From Sapria himalayana (lineage: Eukaryota > Streptophyta > Magnoliopsida > Malpighiales > Rafflesiaceae): DNA of 64,000 nt. The first letter of the stretch is position 1. Every line of letters starts with the position of its first letter. The stretch covers positions 101,838 to 165,837 of the forward strand of contig JAREIK010002445.1 in NCBI GenBank assembly GCA_029783825.1. Direction: 5' to 3'. The position numbers and the translations under genes are program-made. The notes under the pieces are model-generated. The model was not told the DNA's origin. It made no database searches and worked only from the letters and a program-made list of their open reading frames with translations. Below are positions 43,735 through 55,521 of the stretch, piece after piece.

Positions 43735-45023
43735 ATACTAAAACTTGTTTATCATGCTATACAAATCATTTAATTTGCTATTTGAAAACTTTACAAAAAA
43801 TACAGTAGATTCTTAATTATTTTAATGTTTCAAAATATAATAAATTATAATTAACATTCAAATTATAAAAAATTAGAATTTACACACAATTAACAATCCA
43901 AATTATAAGATATTAAAATTAACTTCCAATTAACAGTCCAAATTAAAATAAATTACAAGTCCATGCTAACAAATAAATATGAATTAAAACACATGAGTGT
44001 TCTATTTGTGTTTATTTTATAATAGTGATAAAATCAAATTCATTAAATTTGATATTGTTCATGTTTTTTTAAAACCTCCTTAATTTTGATAAAATTAAGG
44101 AACAAAATTAGTTTTTTCCATGTAAAAAATACATCCTAAATTAAATATAATATATGAATTACTCATGGTGATGCTGATTAGTAAACTCTTTTTTTTGCTA
44201 GTTTAATATTGTTTGAAAATATTTTGATATTGTTGTTAGATTTTATTAGATGCAGGGAAGGTTATGTTATGGTGCATTAAAATAATATTTTTTAAAAGAT
44301 TACCTAAATAAGTAAATATTCATATTAAAAAAAATCAAAATAAAAGATTTCTACTTTTTGGTAAACTCAAAAATACTTTTATTCTTCCTGTATATTTCAT
44401 GATTTGAAAAAAATAAAAAAATTAAAAAAAAACAAAAAATATATATTCAAAAACACTATAGCATGAGAAGTATATTGTTTTGGAAAATAGTATGCTCGAT
44501 TTGTAACAATATAATATTTATATAAATATTAAAAACACATAACATTATATATTAATATTTATATATTTATATAATCTTATGACATTATATATAAATGTTT
44601 ATACTTTAATATATATAAACGTATAGCATTATATATAAACATTGATATGTTTATATAAACATATAAAATTATTTATAAATATGTATACATATGTGTTGAT
44701 GTTTATAAATATTTATACAACATTTACATAATACTTTCCATTTATATAATTGTTTATATAACATTTATATAACATATAAAATGTTTATACACATTTATAA
44801 ACATTTATATAACATATAAATTTTTATATAACTATATAATATTTATAATGTGTATATAAATGTGATATATAAACTATATAATATATATATAAGTGTTACA
44901 TGTGTGTGTGTGTGTGTAATATTTATAAAAATATTATAAACACAGCATTATATCTATTCACTTAAACATTTATATAATCATATTCCATTATATATAAAAG
45001 TTTATACATTAATATAAATGTGC

Positions 45024-45056
45024 AACTGAGAGAATAGTGATGTGCAATATGATGCT
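45024..45056 (+). repeat. 33 bp exact direct repeat, copy 2
   Basis: Exact copy of 43702-43734, in the same orientation and 1322 bp away. It may be a remnant of a duplication or of the ends of an insertion. Confidence 0.85.
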
Positions 45057-45942
45057 TTTATGCATATACAAGAGATTATCTCTATAATGTATATATTATA
45101 TGAAAAAATGATATATCATAGAGAAATATTAGTAGTTTTATCTATGAATGAAGCTGATAGTATTATTGGGTATTGAGAAAGATAATTCAATTATCATTGT
45201 CATTTAGGAGTCATTATAGAGCTGCTCTATAGTGATGTTTACTTTAAAGAAGTAACCAAATCTTTTTCAAAATTTTGTTGTTGATACTTCTCATTTGTTA
45301 TGTACTATAGTTTTCATAACTCATTTTTTTACTTTTGTATTTTTTTTATTTTTGGTTTTATGTGGTCTTATTTTTTTGAGTTATATTTTTAAGTAATTAA
45401 TTTTTAATTTTATTTTTTTGGATAATGTTAATATTATATATTTTTATTTTTATGGTCAGATATATTATTAGTTATTTGAATATTATTGATATGATACCTA
45501 TTCATTATTTACTTGGTTATTTATTTTTATTTAATTGAGATGTTATTAATTTTGTATGATTATATATTTATACAATTTATCAATGGTTTTATGAAATAAT
45601 ATATTTTATAATAAATGAAATTATATGAAAATTTAATTACCAATTAATAATGTTCATGGTTATTAATATTATTATTTATTTTCTCCATTGTTATAACCAT
45701 AAATTATTTTTTTTATTTCTGAAATTTTTTTAATTAATTTATAAATAATATTATAAAAAATACCCATAAAAATTTCATATACTATTAACCATAAATTTAT
45801 TTATTTATGAAATATAATAAATGGTTAAATATAATATAATTTTGTTTTCTAATATTTTTTATCTCTAACCCATCTCTCCCCCATCTGGCCGTCTCTACGT
45901 AATTAGGTCAGTTCACTTCCTTAAAATCCTTCGACTATTAGA

Positions 45943-46062
45943 ACACACTATCATTCTAACATTGTTTCCAAGAACCGTACCAAACAAAGAACATCTCTCA
46001 AAACACATAGTCATCACAGCATTATTTCAAAGAACCGTATCAAACAAAGAACATCTCTCTCT
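45943..46062 (+). repeat. 60 bp tandem duplication
   Basis: Two adjacent units share 'aagaaccgta.caaacaaa' and 'gaacatctctc' at a spacing of exactly 60 bases. The second unit runs into a CT-rich tail (ctctctctcgctctctct). Such CT-rich leaders are common in plant 5' untranslated regions. Confidence 0.8.
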
Positions 46063-46242
46063 CGCTCTCTCTATGTTTTTTTTTGTTTATCATCATTATA
46101 ATTTAATGAGAAATTAAAAATGAGTTTTGCAAATTTAAAATCGGTAGTGAGCTAAATGGTGCTTTTTTGTTGAGTTCTTGTGTATTAATGATAAATTTGT
46201 AGTATGAACTTTTTTCTTTTAATGATTATTTTTTTAAGTTTT

Positions 46243-46513
46243 ATGGATTTCAAATCAACCAAAAAGTATGCTAGCTCTAAAATTCGAAGAATAGTAAAAT
46301 AGGACGAAGAAAATAATAACATGAGGAGAAGAAGAACAAGGTGTTGTAATTTTTTAAATTAAAATATTCTTATATTTTAATTTTTGGTTTTTTATATTTT
46401 AAAAATTTTTATTTTGTAGAGACGATGAATATGAAGAACCTGTGGAAATTAATCTACTAGATAGGTTTCTCTGGTTATATTGTGAAACTCTTAAATTTTT
46501 CTCAAAGAAGAAG
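46243..46513 (+). pseudogene. Possible two-exon gene remnant, unrecognised
   Basis: An ATG at 46243 reads MDFKSTKKYASSKIRRIVK, then one stop (46300-46302), then DEENNNMRRRRTR up to 46340. A GT donor follows, and an AT-rich intron of 79 bp ends in TTTTGTAG at 46419. The next exon continues in frame with DDEYEEPVEINLLDRFLWLY and CETLKFFSKKK, ending before a GTAAAA donor at 46514. Upstream is a CT-rich leader-like stretch (46050-46070). I do not recognise the protein. The evidence is frame continuity across a plausible intron and charged, protein-like composition; the single stop suggests decay. It could also be chance. Confidence 0.3.
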
Positions 46514-46837
46514 GTAAAACTTAACCATAACCTTTAATTTTGCTGTCATTGCAATTGTTGACAGTTTGTTGAGGTTGTAATTTTTGTTGGTGGATTTTTA
46601 TGAAATAATTTTATTTATTTTATTTTTCTTAATAAATCATATTTTCTGGTCTTTAATTAGGCACCCAATAAATTCCATATTTATTCTATTCTATTATGAT
46701 TGTAAATGCTTTCATTAATTTAATTGGCCCAATATTAATTTTTGTTTAATAGTAATATTAAAAAAAATTCACTACACTAAGTCTTTATTATATCTATCTA
46801 TTATTGGCATGTAGAATCAAATCACACTTGAGGGGAA

Positions 46838-46856
46838 GGGGGGGGGGGGGGGGGGG
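46838..46856 (+). repeat. Poly-G run of 19
   Basis: An uninterrupted run of 19 G, preceded by GGGGAA, in otherwise AT-rich DNA. Confidence 0.9.
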
Positions 46857-46859
46857 TGT

Positions 46860-49029
46860 AGAAGACTAAGAACCCATGTCAGACTATACATTATTGTAAG
46901 TAGGGGAACAAACATTGTATAGAAGTTTCTCAATGTGTTTTCTTAGATACCATACATTCTCAAAGCACACTGGCCATGCATGGTGACCTATCTCGTGTAT
47001 ACATTTATAAAAAGTAATTATTCCATCATTATATAAGGTTCACATGAGTAATATGATAGATAATTTGATTAGTAATATAGTACACCCTTTTGTTTTAAAA
47101 TAAATGTCGATATAGTATATATATCCAATGTAATAGACATGTGGTGCATGTTAAGTTGCTTATATAGTTCAATCTATGTTTGCTTTACATGCACATTATT
47201 TATTGTTTACAATGAAACATGTGCACTAATATGCTTCTGTACACAAAAAACTTACCAATTTCTTTGTCACACATACAAAAAATTAGAAATTATCAAAAAT
47301 AAAAGTGTAGAACTAAATGAAAAAAAAATCATACAAGATGAAACACATCATTTAATAATAACTTTCAAATTTTTGACTATGATCTAATGTTGATTCTGAG
47401 ATTATAACAGAGAATCAATATATCCAAGAAAAGTTTATTAATTATAATTGTTTATTGGATCTAAATCTCCTAATGAAGAATTATCTTTAATATTGGTGTG
47501 ATATTTTATTTTTAATGTTATTCTAGTAGTATAATTTTTGTTAAATTCAACAATTAGCAATAAAAAAATAATGATAAACAAAAATCAAAAAATATCATTA
47601 ATGCATAATATGAAACTTTTAATATATGATACTCTTGATATAGCATATGTTTTCCTTTTATTTTCTTTTTTCTTTTCAGCTATTTTAGATTTAGCATATG
47701 TTAATAAATATTTATGTGCATTTGATGATACTCTTGATATATTACACACACACACACAGCATTTATAGTTTTTTGTTTGAATTTATGTGTATCATTGTAT
47801 TTTTTGTCGTTTATATATCTGCAATGATTTGTTTTGGTGTAACATTATAATATGAGTATATTAAATGATTTTATAATTTTTTTTCAATTATAGCCATGTT
47901 ATTGTTTGATGAAATTAATTAACTTGTTTTATACTATTTTAAAAAAAGTGATGTGCCCATTTGGTTTATTTGCTCATTGACTATTTGGGCATTATGAAAA
48001 ATAGCCCTCATGAGCTGCACTTGCCAAAATGTAGATTTTCTTTAATCTTTTCTTTGATAAAATAATCCTTTTATGTGATTAGACTACTAATAAAAGATTA
48101 GATTGGAAATTTCATATTATGTGAGCTAACAACCATCATAAAAAATTAAATTTGGCATTTCAATACAAAAAATTAATATCTCAATTAAATATCTAATTGG
48201 AAAAGTACATAAGTGATAGTCATATCTATAATTTTTTCTAAATTAATAAGTTATCATCCTTCTTATCCTTTAAATTTGAATTGATGTGTATGTAAATAAT
48301 CTTTAAGTAAATTACTAAAATATTAGGATAAATTTCTATTTCACTGCTATTTTTTTTGGCAGGTCTTTTGTTCATAAGATTGTGTTTCCTCTATCTGCTA
48401 CTTTAATTAACTATTTATTTATGCATTTCTTTGGCTTTACTCTTTGTATTTCAGTCATGTGTCTTTATAATATAAATCTTTAGTTTCACTAGATTATATT
48501 CATTCATTTCTAATCTATATCTTGTTAGTAAACTTAATGTAGAATGTGACTGGATTACTAAGAGCACTATAGTCAACTAGTTTTGCTTAATTCTTATTCT
48601 TCTTAGCTTTGTTAGTTTACTTTAGCAAATTGTATTTTAATTGCAGTTTTCCTCAAAATATGTTAATGTTAATGTCTATTAATTATTCATCTGTAATTAT
48701 TCTTATCTCTAATAAGCCCATATTTGTAATGCTAGGAATCTGTAATTGCAAGCTTCTTCACATCTATGTTTTCTAGTTTAATACTTTGTATGATATGTTT
48801 TCTAGTCCATATCTATTATTATTCATGTCTGAATTCTTCATTAATTGATTTACCAAAAGTTCTTGGAATTGGATCTTCATTCCATTTATTTTTTCTGTCT
48901 TATTTATTTTTATATTCAAAGATTGAGTTGAAACATAGTTAAAATTTTGATCTTTGATCTTCATTGAGAAGTGAAAAGCTTACTCCTTGACACTTGCTAA
49001 TCTTTTTTTTTTTTTGCGTCTCTTTCTTG
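46860..49029. other. AT-rich DNA without recognised gene
   Basis: Short open frames, for example at 47139-47387 and 47538-47768, have no recognisable motif, and their low-complexity composition fits chance. A small CA tract lies at about 47743-47758. No RNA gene was identified. Confidence 0.6.
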
Positions 49030-49480
49030 CACTACAAAAAATCCCAAATAGCTAGGGACAATTCCTTAGTTAAATGGAGAATTTCTATCCTTAAATGGGA
49101 TATAACGATGGATTAACGATGAAAGCTTTCACAATCTAAAGTGCTCGTCGCTAAAAATTAGCAAAGGAAAGAGTCCGTTGCTAAAAAATTTTAGAGACAG
49201 AAATATTTCTAGCTAAAATAAGAATTTCCCTAGCTAAATTAATAAGCTAGAGTTGCCATCGCTAAACGGATATAACAATGGAAGCTTTCCCAATATAAAG
49301 TGCTCGTCACTAAAATTAGTAAGGAAAATAGTCCTTAGCAAAATAAATTTAGCAATGGAAAAATCTCTAGCTAAAATAATAATTTCTCTATCTAAAATAG
49401 TAAGGGAAAAATCCCTAGCTAAATTTGCAAGGGAAAATTCCCTAGCTATTTTCATTCCAAAACTATTTTCAGAATTTATT
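49030..49480 (+). repeat. CACTA 5' terminus and subterminal repeats
   Basis: After the CACTA terminus, a block starting 'gatataacgatgga' at 49099 recurs at 49269, a spacing of 170 bp. Both contain 'aaagctttc', 'aaagtgctcgtc' and 'ctaaaa.ttag'. The rest is dense with 'tagctaggga'/'agcaaggga' variants. TNPA-type proteins bind such short repeats in En/Spm. The motif 'agtgctcgtc' also appears, inverted, near the 19130 terminus. Confidence 0.8.
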
Positions 49481-49674
49481 GTTTTTTTCAAATTATTTAA
49501 TTAAATAATTTAATATTTTTATATTAAAGTAAATTATAACATAAACTATAAATGATAATTTATAATTAATAAAAAATAAAATCATTTAAAAAATTATTAT
49601 GATTCAATATTTTACATAATTCAACAAAAGCATAAAAAAATTTTATTACATCATATACATCAATTTATCTACCA

Positions 49675-50000
49675 ACAGTGCATAAAGTATAATCTATCTG
49701 TGCATTGACGTTGTTTTCTCTCCCTCATCTCCTCTGATCACCATATTTCTACTTCTACAAAGATGTCTGAGTCACGGTGGATAATTTCTAGTAAAAAATC
49801 TCTTTACATATAAAAACTTCGTACAGGGAACAATGCGGTACCATATCTATACGATATTTAAACCAGCCAATCAAATCAAAATAAATAAATAAATAAATAT
49901 ATGCTTTGATAAATATATAATACTACAATATAGATGTACATATATATTACAATGTATATGTACATATATACTAGCATTTCACTAGTTAGATATATTACTA
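49675..50000 (+). repeat. Duplicated 5' noncoding block, copy 1
   Basis: Contains the landmarks 'gcataaagtataatctatc', 'tctagtaaaaaatctcttta', 'taccatatctatacgatatt' and 'caatcaaatcaaaataaa'. The same landmarks recur in the same order at about 51088-51380. The minisatellite follows directly. Confidence 0.85.
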
Positions 50001-50870
50001 CAATCTATGTACATATAAACTGTAGTATTATATGTACATATATACTATGTACATATACTCAGTATATATGTACATATATACTGTAGTGTATATGTATATA
50101 CTGGTATATATGTACATGTACATATATACTAGTATATATATATACAAGTATTTATATGTACATATATACTTAGTATATGTACATATACACTGCAATACAT
50201 ATGTACTTATAAATGTGTATACATATACAATGTAGTGTATATGTATACACTAGTATATTTGTATATGAATATATAAACTGGTATATATGTACAAGTATTT
50301 ATATGTATATATATACTTAGTATATGTACATATACACTACATTGTATATGTACACATATGTGTATACATTTACACTACAGTATATATGTACATATATAAG
50401 TACATGTATGTACATATACACTACTGTGTATATGTACATATATGTGTATACATTTACACTATAGTATATATGTACATATATAAGTACATGTATGTACATA
50501 TACACTACTATGTATATGTACAAGTATGTACATATATACTGGTAAATACTTGTACATATATACCTGTATATATGTACATATACATTGTTGTATATATGTA
50601 CGTATTTACCAGTGTATACATATAGACTACAATATGTATGTACATATACACTATAGTGTATATGTACATATACTTTAGTGTATATATGTACATATACTAA
50701 GCATCTATATATACATATAAATATGTACATATACTATAGTGTATATTTACATATACACATATACTGGTAAATACTTGCACATATATACCAGTATATATGT
50801 ATATGTAGATATATACTAGTATATATGTACATATACATATATATAGGTATAAATGTACAAGTATTTAGAT
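49920..50870. repeat. Minisatellite of about 14-20 bp units, 'tatgtacatatatac'
   Basis: Nearly 1 kb of variants of 'tatatgtacatatacactgt', giving long Tyr-Ile-Val-His reading frames on both strands that have no coding value. The unit is close to palindromic (gtacatatatac / gtatatatgtac), so the tract could fold extensively. Confidence 0.9.
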
Positions 50871-51087
50871 TAAAGTAAAGCGTAAACACCTATTATGAAG
50901 CATGAACATCAAACAACTATATATTCTATAATAAGAATAAAAAATGAACAAACACCTTAACTAGGGCTACAAAAATCATCTTTGTTTATTTGAAATTGCA
51001 TCGAACTTGGAAACACAAGGCACAAAAAATTTGCAATAAGATTGTACAAGATAAAAGTTCAATACATATACATATATATAGTGCATA

Positions 51088-51500
51088 AAACATAATCTAT
51101 CCATTAAATTGACATTGCTTTCTGTCCCCCAGTTCCTCTGGTCATCATCTTTCTGCTACGACAAAGCTGTCCTAGTCGCGGCATGTAATGTCTAGTAAAA
51201 AATTCCTTCACTTATAAAAGTTTCGTATTGGGAACAATTTCATACCATATCCGTATGAAATTTAAACTAGTCAATCAAATCAAAATAAAAAATTAATAAA
51301 GTTATGTTTTGATAAACATTTAATACAATAGTATATAGGTACATATATACTAGCATTTCACTAGTTACATATATTACTATAGTATATGTACATATATACT
51401 ATAATATTATATGTACATATATACTAAGTACATATATACTCAGTATACATGTACATATAATGCTGCAGTATTATATGTACATATATTGTAGTATGTATGT
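51088..51500 (+). repeat. Duplicated 5' noncoding block, copy 2
   Basis: Second copy of the 49675-50000 block, about 1.4 kb downstream, followed by a short 'gtacatatatact' minisatellite (about 51340-51510). The repeated order shows that a unit of block plus minisatellite was duplicated in tandem. Confidence 0.85.
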
Positions 51501-51842
51501 AGATATACTAAACATCATTTCACTTGGTTCTTGTGTTCTCCTTATTCTTACCTTTTTGTGTGGCTTTGATTGGTGCACTGGAAGAGACATGCTCCCTTCA
51601 TTTAGCAATAGCATGATATCCAATCACCTTTAGCCTGCTAATTAATTCTCTGATTCTTTATGTAGATTCTGCAAACAAATTGCCTAGATATTCACGATAT
51701 TTTATCTTTGCATATTCATCTGTAAGTGATTTTATTTAATTAATAGTATTATTTGTAGTCATTGTAAGTTTCATTTAGAATTATCATTGAGCATAATTCT
51801 TTTTAAATATAACAAGGAAGAATTAGTTCAAATTGTCAGTGG
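51501..51842. other. CACTA region upstream of TNPD
   Basis: No recognised coding sequence. It sits where the promoter or a first noncoding exon of the transposase gene would be expected, but I cannot point to a specific signal. Confidence 0.4.
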
Positions 51843-54800
51843 ATGTATAAAAGGTTTATGAATAGAATTTTGAATAAATATTTTTTGAGTGGGCTAGAAA
51901 CTTTCTTCAACTTTGCTTGTATTGAATTGAGATGGATCGACAGAGATAAAAGTAAGTGTCCATGTAATAATCACAACTATCAGAATATGTATTTTCATGA
52001 TATAAACATTATTCGATACCATCTAGCTAAATATGGTTTTGTAGTAAATTATTTTGTTTGGATTTATCAAGGAGAAAGTACAATGATTGTGAACATTGAC
52101 CAAAATGAGAGTACTGAATCCTATGTATGTAATGAAGAAGCATTAAACACATACCATAGAATGGTCAAGGAAGCTACTGGTGCTGACTTCAATATGGATT
52201 ACATGGATGAACCACCTAATTCTGAAGCTCAGAAATTTTATGATATGCATAAAGCCATAGATAATAGGTTGTGGCCTGGTTGTAAAACACATTCGCAATT
52301 ATCACTTGTGGATCAATTTTTGAGTATCAAGTTTGAAATTCATATATCTGAGAAATTATTTGATTAGGTAATAGAAGTGATAAAAGAGATTATTCTGTAT
52401 AATAATTTGGTAACTAACAACTTTTACAGCATTAATAAGTTACTATGAGGTATGGGTCTACCAGTGAAAAAATTTGATTGTTATTTCAATGGATGTTTGT
52501 TATATTGGTGTGGTGATATGGATTTAATTAGCTATAAGATTTGTGATCATCCTCAGTTTAAGAAGGTATCTCGTGTTGTAGAAATATGACAGAAGATGAA
52601 AGTTGCATTTAAGAAGTTGTATTACTCCCTTTTAATTCTTGATTACATAGACTATATGCATTAAATACTATAGCACATGATATGAGGTGGCATTCTGAGC
52701 ATGAGATTGAATAAAGGGTGATGCGTCATCCATCAAATTCACTTGCTTGGTAGCATTTTTATCATATACATCAAAATTGTGCTGTTGAAAGTCAAAATGT
52801 AAGATTGGCTCTCTACACTAATGGTTTTCAGCCATTTGGCCAGTCTAGACAACAGTAAACTACATGGCCAGTGATAGTGACACCTTACAATTTTTCTCCA
52901 TGGTTGTGTTTGAGGAAGCAATATATGTTTCTGTCAATATTGGTTCCAGGGCCAAAAAATCCAAAAGGCATGTTGGATATTTTCTCACAGTCTCTTATAT
53001 TAGAGTTAAATCATTTATGGAATGTTGGCATGAATACATATTACATCTCAGAGAAGAAAATTTTCATTATGAAAAAGGCCCTTATATAGATGGTAAGTGA
53101 TTTTCCTACATATTCAATATTATTGGGGTGGAGTACTACAGGATGGTTAGTTAGCCCGTATTGCATGGACAAGTCTGATGCTTTTACTTTCAAATTTAGT
53201 AGTAAACATTGAAGATATTTTGAAAAAATAAAATAGTGAAGATAGTTAAATAGACACTACTAGAACTAATTTAGAGTTTGGGTTTGAAAAAGTAACTTAA
53301 ATAGACACTACTAGAACTAATGGACCAATATGAAAAACATTTGGCTGGAGAAAACACAATATTTTTTGGGGATTGCCCTATTAGAGGTCCAATTTAATTC
53401 GTAATAACTTGGATGTAATGCATATTGAAAAAAATATGTTTGATATTGTTTTCAACACTATCTTGAATGTAGGTGGAAAAATAAAGGACACTTTAAAATA
53501 AAGACATGAGTTGATTGATTACTGTCAGCATTCTAAATCGTAACAGAATAAGGCTACAAGAAAATATCCTAAAGCTTGTTACACACTTGATAAGAAGGCA
53601 AAACAGAGATTGTGATGATGGGTTAAAATTTTGAAATTCTTTGATGGATATGTGTCAAATATGGGCAGATGTGTAGATATGAACAAGCTTAATTTTTTTG
53701 GAATAGAAAGTCATGACTATCATGTATTTATGTGGAGATTAATACCAATTATTTTTCGTGAAATACTTTTCCTAAATGTTTGGAAGGTCCTTACAGAACA
53801 TAATCTGTTCTTCAAATATCTAACCACAACCACAATCAAAAAAGATGATATGGTGAGACTGGAGAATGACATACCGCTCATTCTTTTTAAGCTTGATTAG
53901 ATATTCCAACTAAGCTTTTTTGACTCATGGAGCAATTGCCGGTCCATTTGGCTTATGAAGCAAGGATAGCTGGGCTAGTGAAATACAGGCTCATATATAA
54001 TTTTGAGAGATAAATAAATATAAGTAGCTATGTTTTATTCTTTCTATCATAAAATAATATTTTAATTTATTTTATTAAAACCAAACATAATGGTTGTAGG
54101 TATCTTCATAAGTTGAAATTAAATGTTAGAAACAAGGAAAAAGTTGAAGGTTCCATTTGCAATGCATATTTAGTAGAAGAAGTATCATATTTTTGTTCTT
54201 ATCATTTTGAGGACCATGTCAATACAAAGAATCAAAATGTGTCTCGGAATGATAAAGGTCAAGTGATGGTAGAAGAGTACAAGTTATATATCTTCAAACA
54301 CCCTAGAAAAGTATTTGGAAGAGTAATGAAAAGATGTATGATAGATGATGAGTACAAAGTAACTCGGAGTTACATTTTACTTAATTGTGAAGAGGTTGCA
54401 CCATATATTGAGCATGTATACACAAAATGGTTGCAGGTTTAATCATATGATAATTTTGTCCTAAATAGGAATAATTAAAAATTGATATCCATTTTCTCCC
54501 TCTATTTATATTTGTGCATTGTTAATGTTGAGCAGTTAAAACATTAGCAACCAACCATTCCTACGCATGAGGTCGATTCTATACTAGAAAAAAAAATTGT
54601 GAATTGGTTCAAGAATAATATGAGAATTATTGAACCTTAATTTTTTGAATAATTTGATTTTTTAGTATCCGATATTTTTTAACATTATTTGTTGAATTTA
54701 TGAAATAGACAAATGATTCTTCAAATAGAGATTCCAACATATTCACACAGAATCTAAGTAAATGCCCATTTAGATATGTGATAACCTATCCTAGGTATTT

Positions 54801-55348
54801 TGTCAATGGATATAAATTTCACACAATAGGGCACGATTCTTCTAAAGCAGCTATTAATAGTGGTGTATGCATTAAGAGCTCAAGTTAAAGTGCAGATGAG
54901 ATAGATTATTATGGTCAAATAGAAGAAGTTATTATGGTCAAATAGCAGATGAGATAGAATTATTGAGTTGTAGATTTAATTAATATGAGCCATTTATTAT
55001 GGTAGTTCAAGCTACTCTAGTATATTATTGTACATATCTGAGTTTATCTCATGATAAGAGTGACTGATGGGTCATTTGCAAAATCAAAGCTTGATCAAAT
55101 TTTGAAGTACAAATATCTCAACAAAGAAGTGCAAACTTTGCTATTGCACTAGCATTTCAAGAAGATGACATAAATAATATTGAGCTTATGCATGTAGACG
55201 AAGATCTTGAAAACTTATCTAACTTAAATGGTGGCCTAATAGAAATTGAAGATGATCATTTTCTATCTGAAGATAAGTTAGAACTTCCATCAGAATCAGA
55301 TGAAATGTCAGAAGATCTATTAGAGGATGATATTGATACCAATAATTA
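51843..55348 (+). pseudogene. CACTA transposase TNPD (TNP2 family) pseudogene
   Basis: The N-terminal transposase-associated domain is in frame at 51843-52367, with CPCNN, YHLAKYGFVVNYFVWIYQGE, SEAQKFYDMHKAID and HSQLSLVDQFLSIK. The TNP2 core then continues in changing frames with MRWHSEHEI, WPVIVTPYNFSPWLC and LVPGPKNPKGMLDIF. It goes on with SDFPTYSILLGWSTTGWL, NNLDVMHIEKNMFD, FDGYVSNMGRCVD and ESHDYHVFMWRLIPIIFREI. The C-terminal DUF4218-type part has VRNKEKVEGSICNAYLVEE, and a DUF4216-type part has YFVNGYKFHT and a KAAINSGVCIK segment. It ends in an acidic tail, DEMSEDLLEDDIDTNN, then a stop. An intron fits at 54010-54099 but its donor reads AT instead of GT. Numerous frameshifts and stops make it nonfunctional. 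TNPD would normally cut the element ends. Confidence 0.9.
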
Positions 55349-55521
55349 AACTATTATAATTGTATTAGAATATTATAGTTTTTAAGACTTTCTATATTTT
55401 TTTGTAATCCATTGGTATGTGTTATTTTAAAATGCATGGTTGTTCATCATACACTATTAATTTATGTTTTCATTAAATCTCTATTATTTTTTCTATATTT
55501 TTTACATTTTCTATAGTATAT
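55349..55521. other. Spacer between TNPD and TNPA-like genes
   Basis: AT-rich spacer after the TNPD stop, with no separate feature. The next gene starts on the same strand. Confidence 0.5.

Larger units (their letters stand above)
42830..45842. other. AT-rich DNA without recognised gene
   Basis: No reading frame resembling a known protein was found on either strand. From about 44440 to 45010 the sequence is made of loose repeats around 'atttatataacatataaa', with a small GT tract near 44903-44918. Confidence 0.6.

Noticed and set aside
43000..45842. Search for an LTR retrotransposon between the 33 bp repeats
   Set aside because: No TG..CA ends, primer binding site, polypurine tract or gag/pol-like peptide was seen; the identity does not extend beyond 33 bp.
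47139..47768. Two plus-strand frames of 82 and 76 codons
   Set aside because: Low-complexity AT-rich composition with no motifs or supporting splice signals; consistent with chance.
49234..49504. Frames of 83-85 codons on opposite strands with AREFSLANLARDFSL-like repeats
   Set aside because: They translate the CACTA subterminal 'agcaaggga/tagctaggga' repeats; no protein family matches.
50032..50730. Frames on both strands with Tyr-Ile-Val-His repeats
   Set aside because: They come from the near-palindromic 'gtacatatatac' minisatellite, which reads open on both strands.
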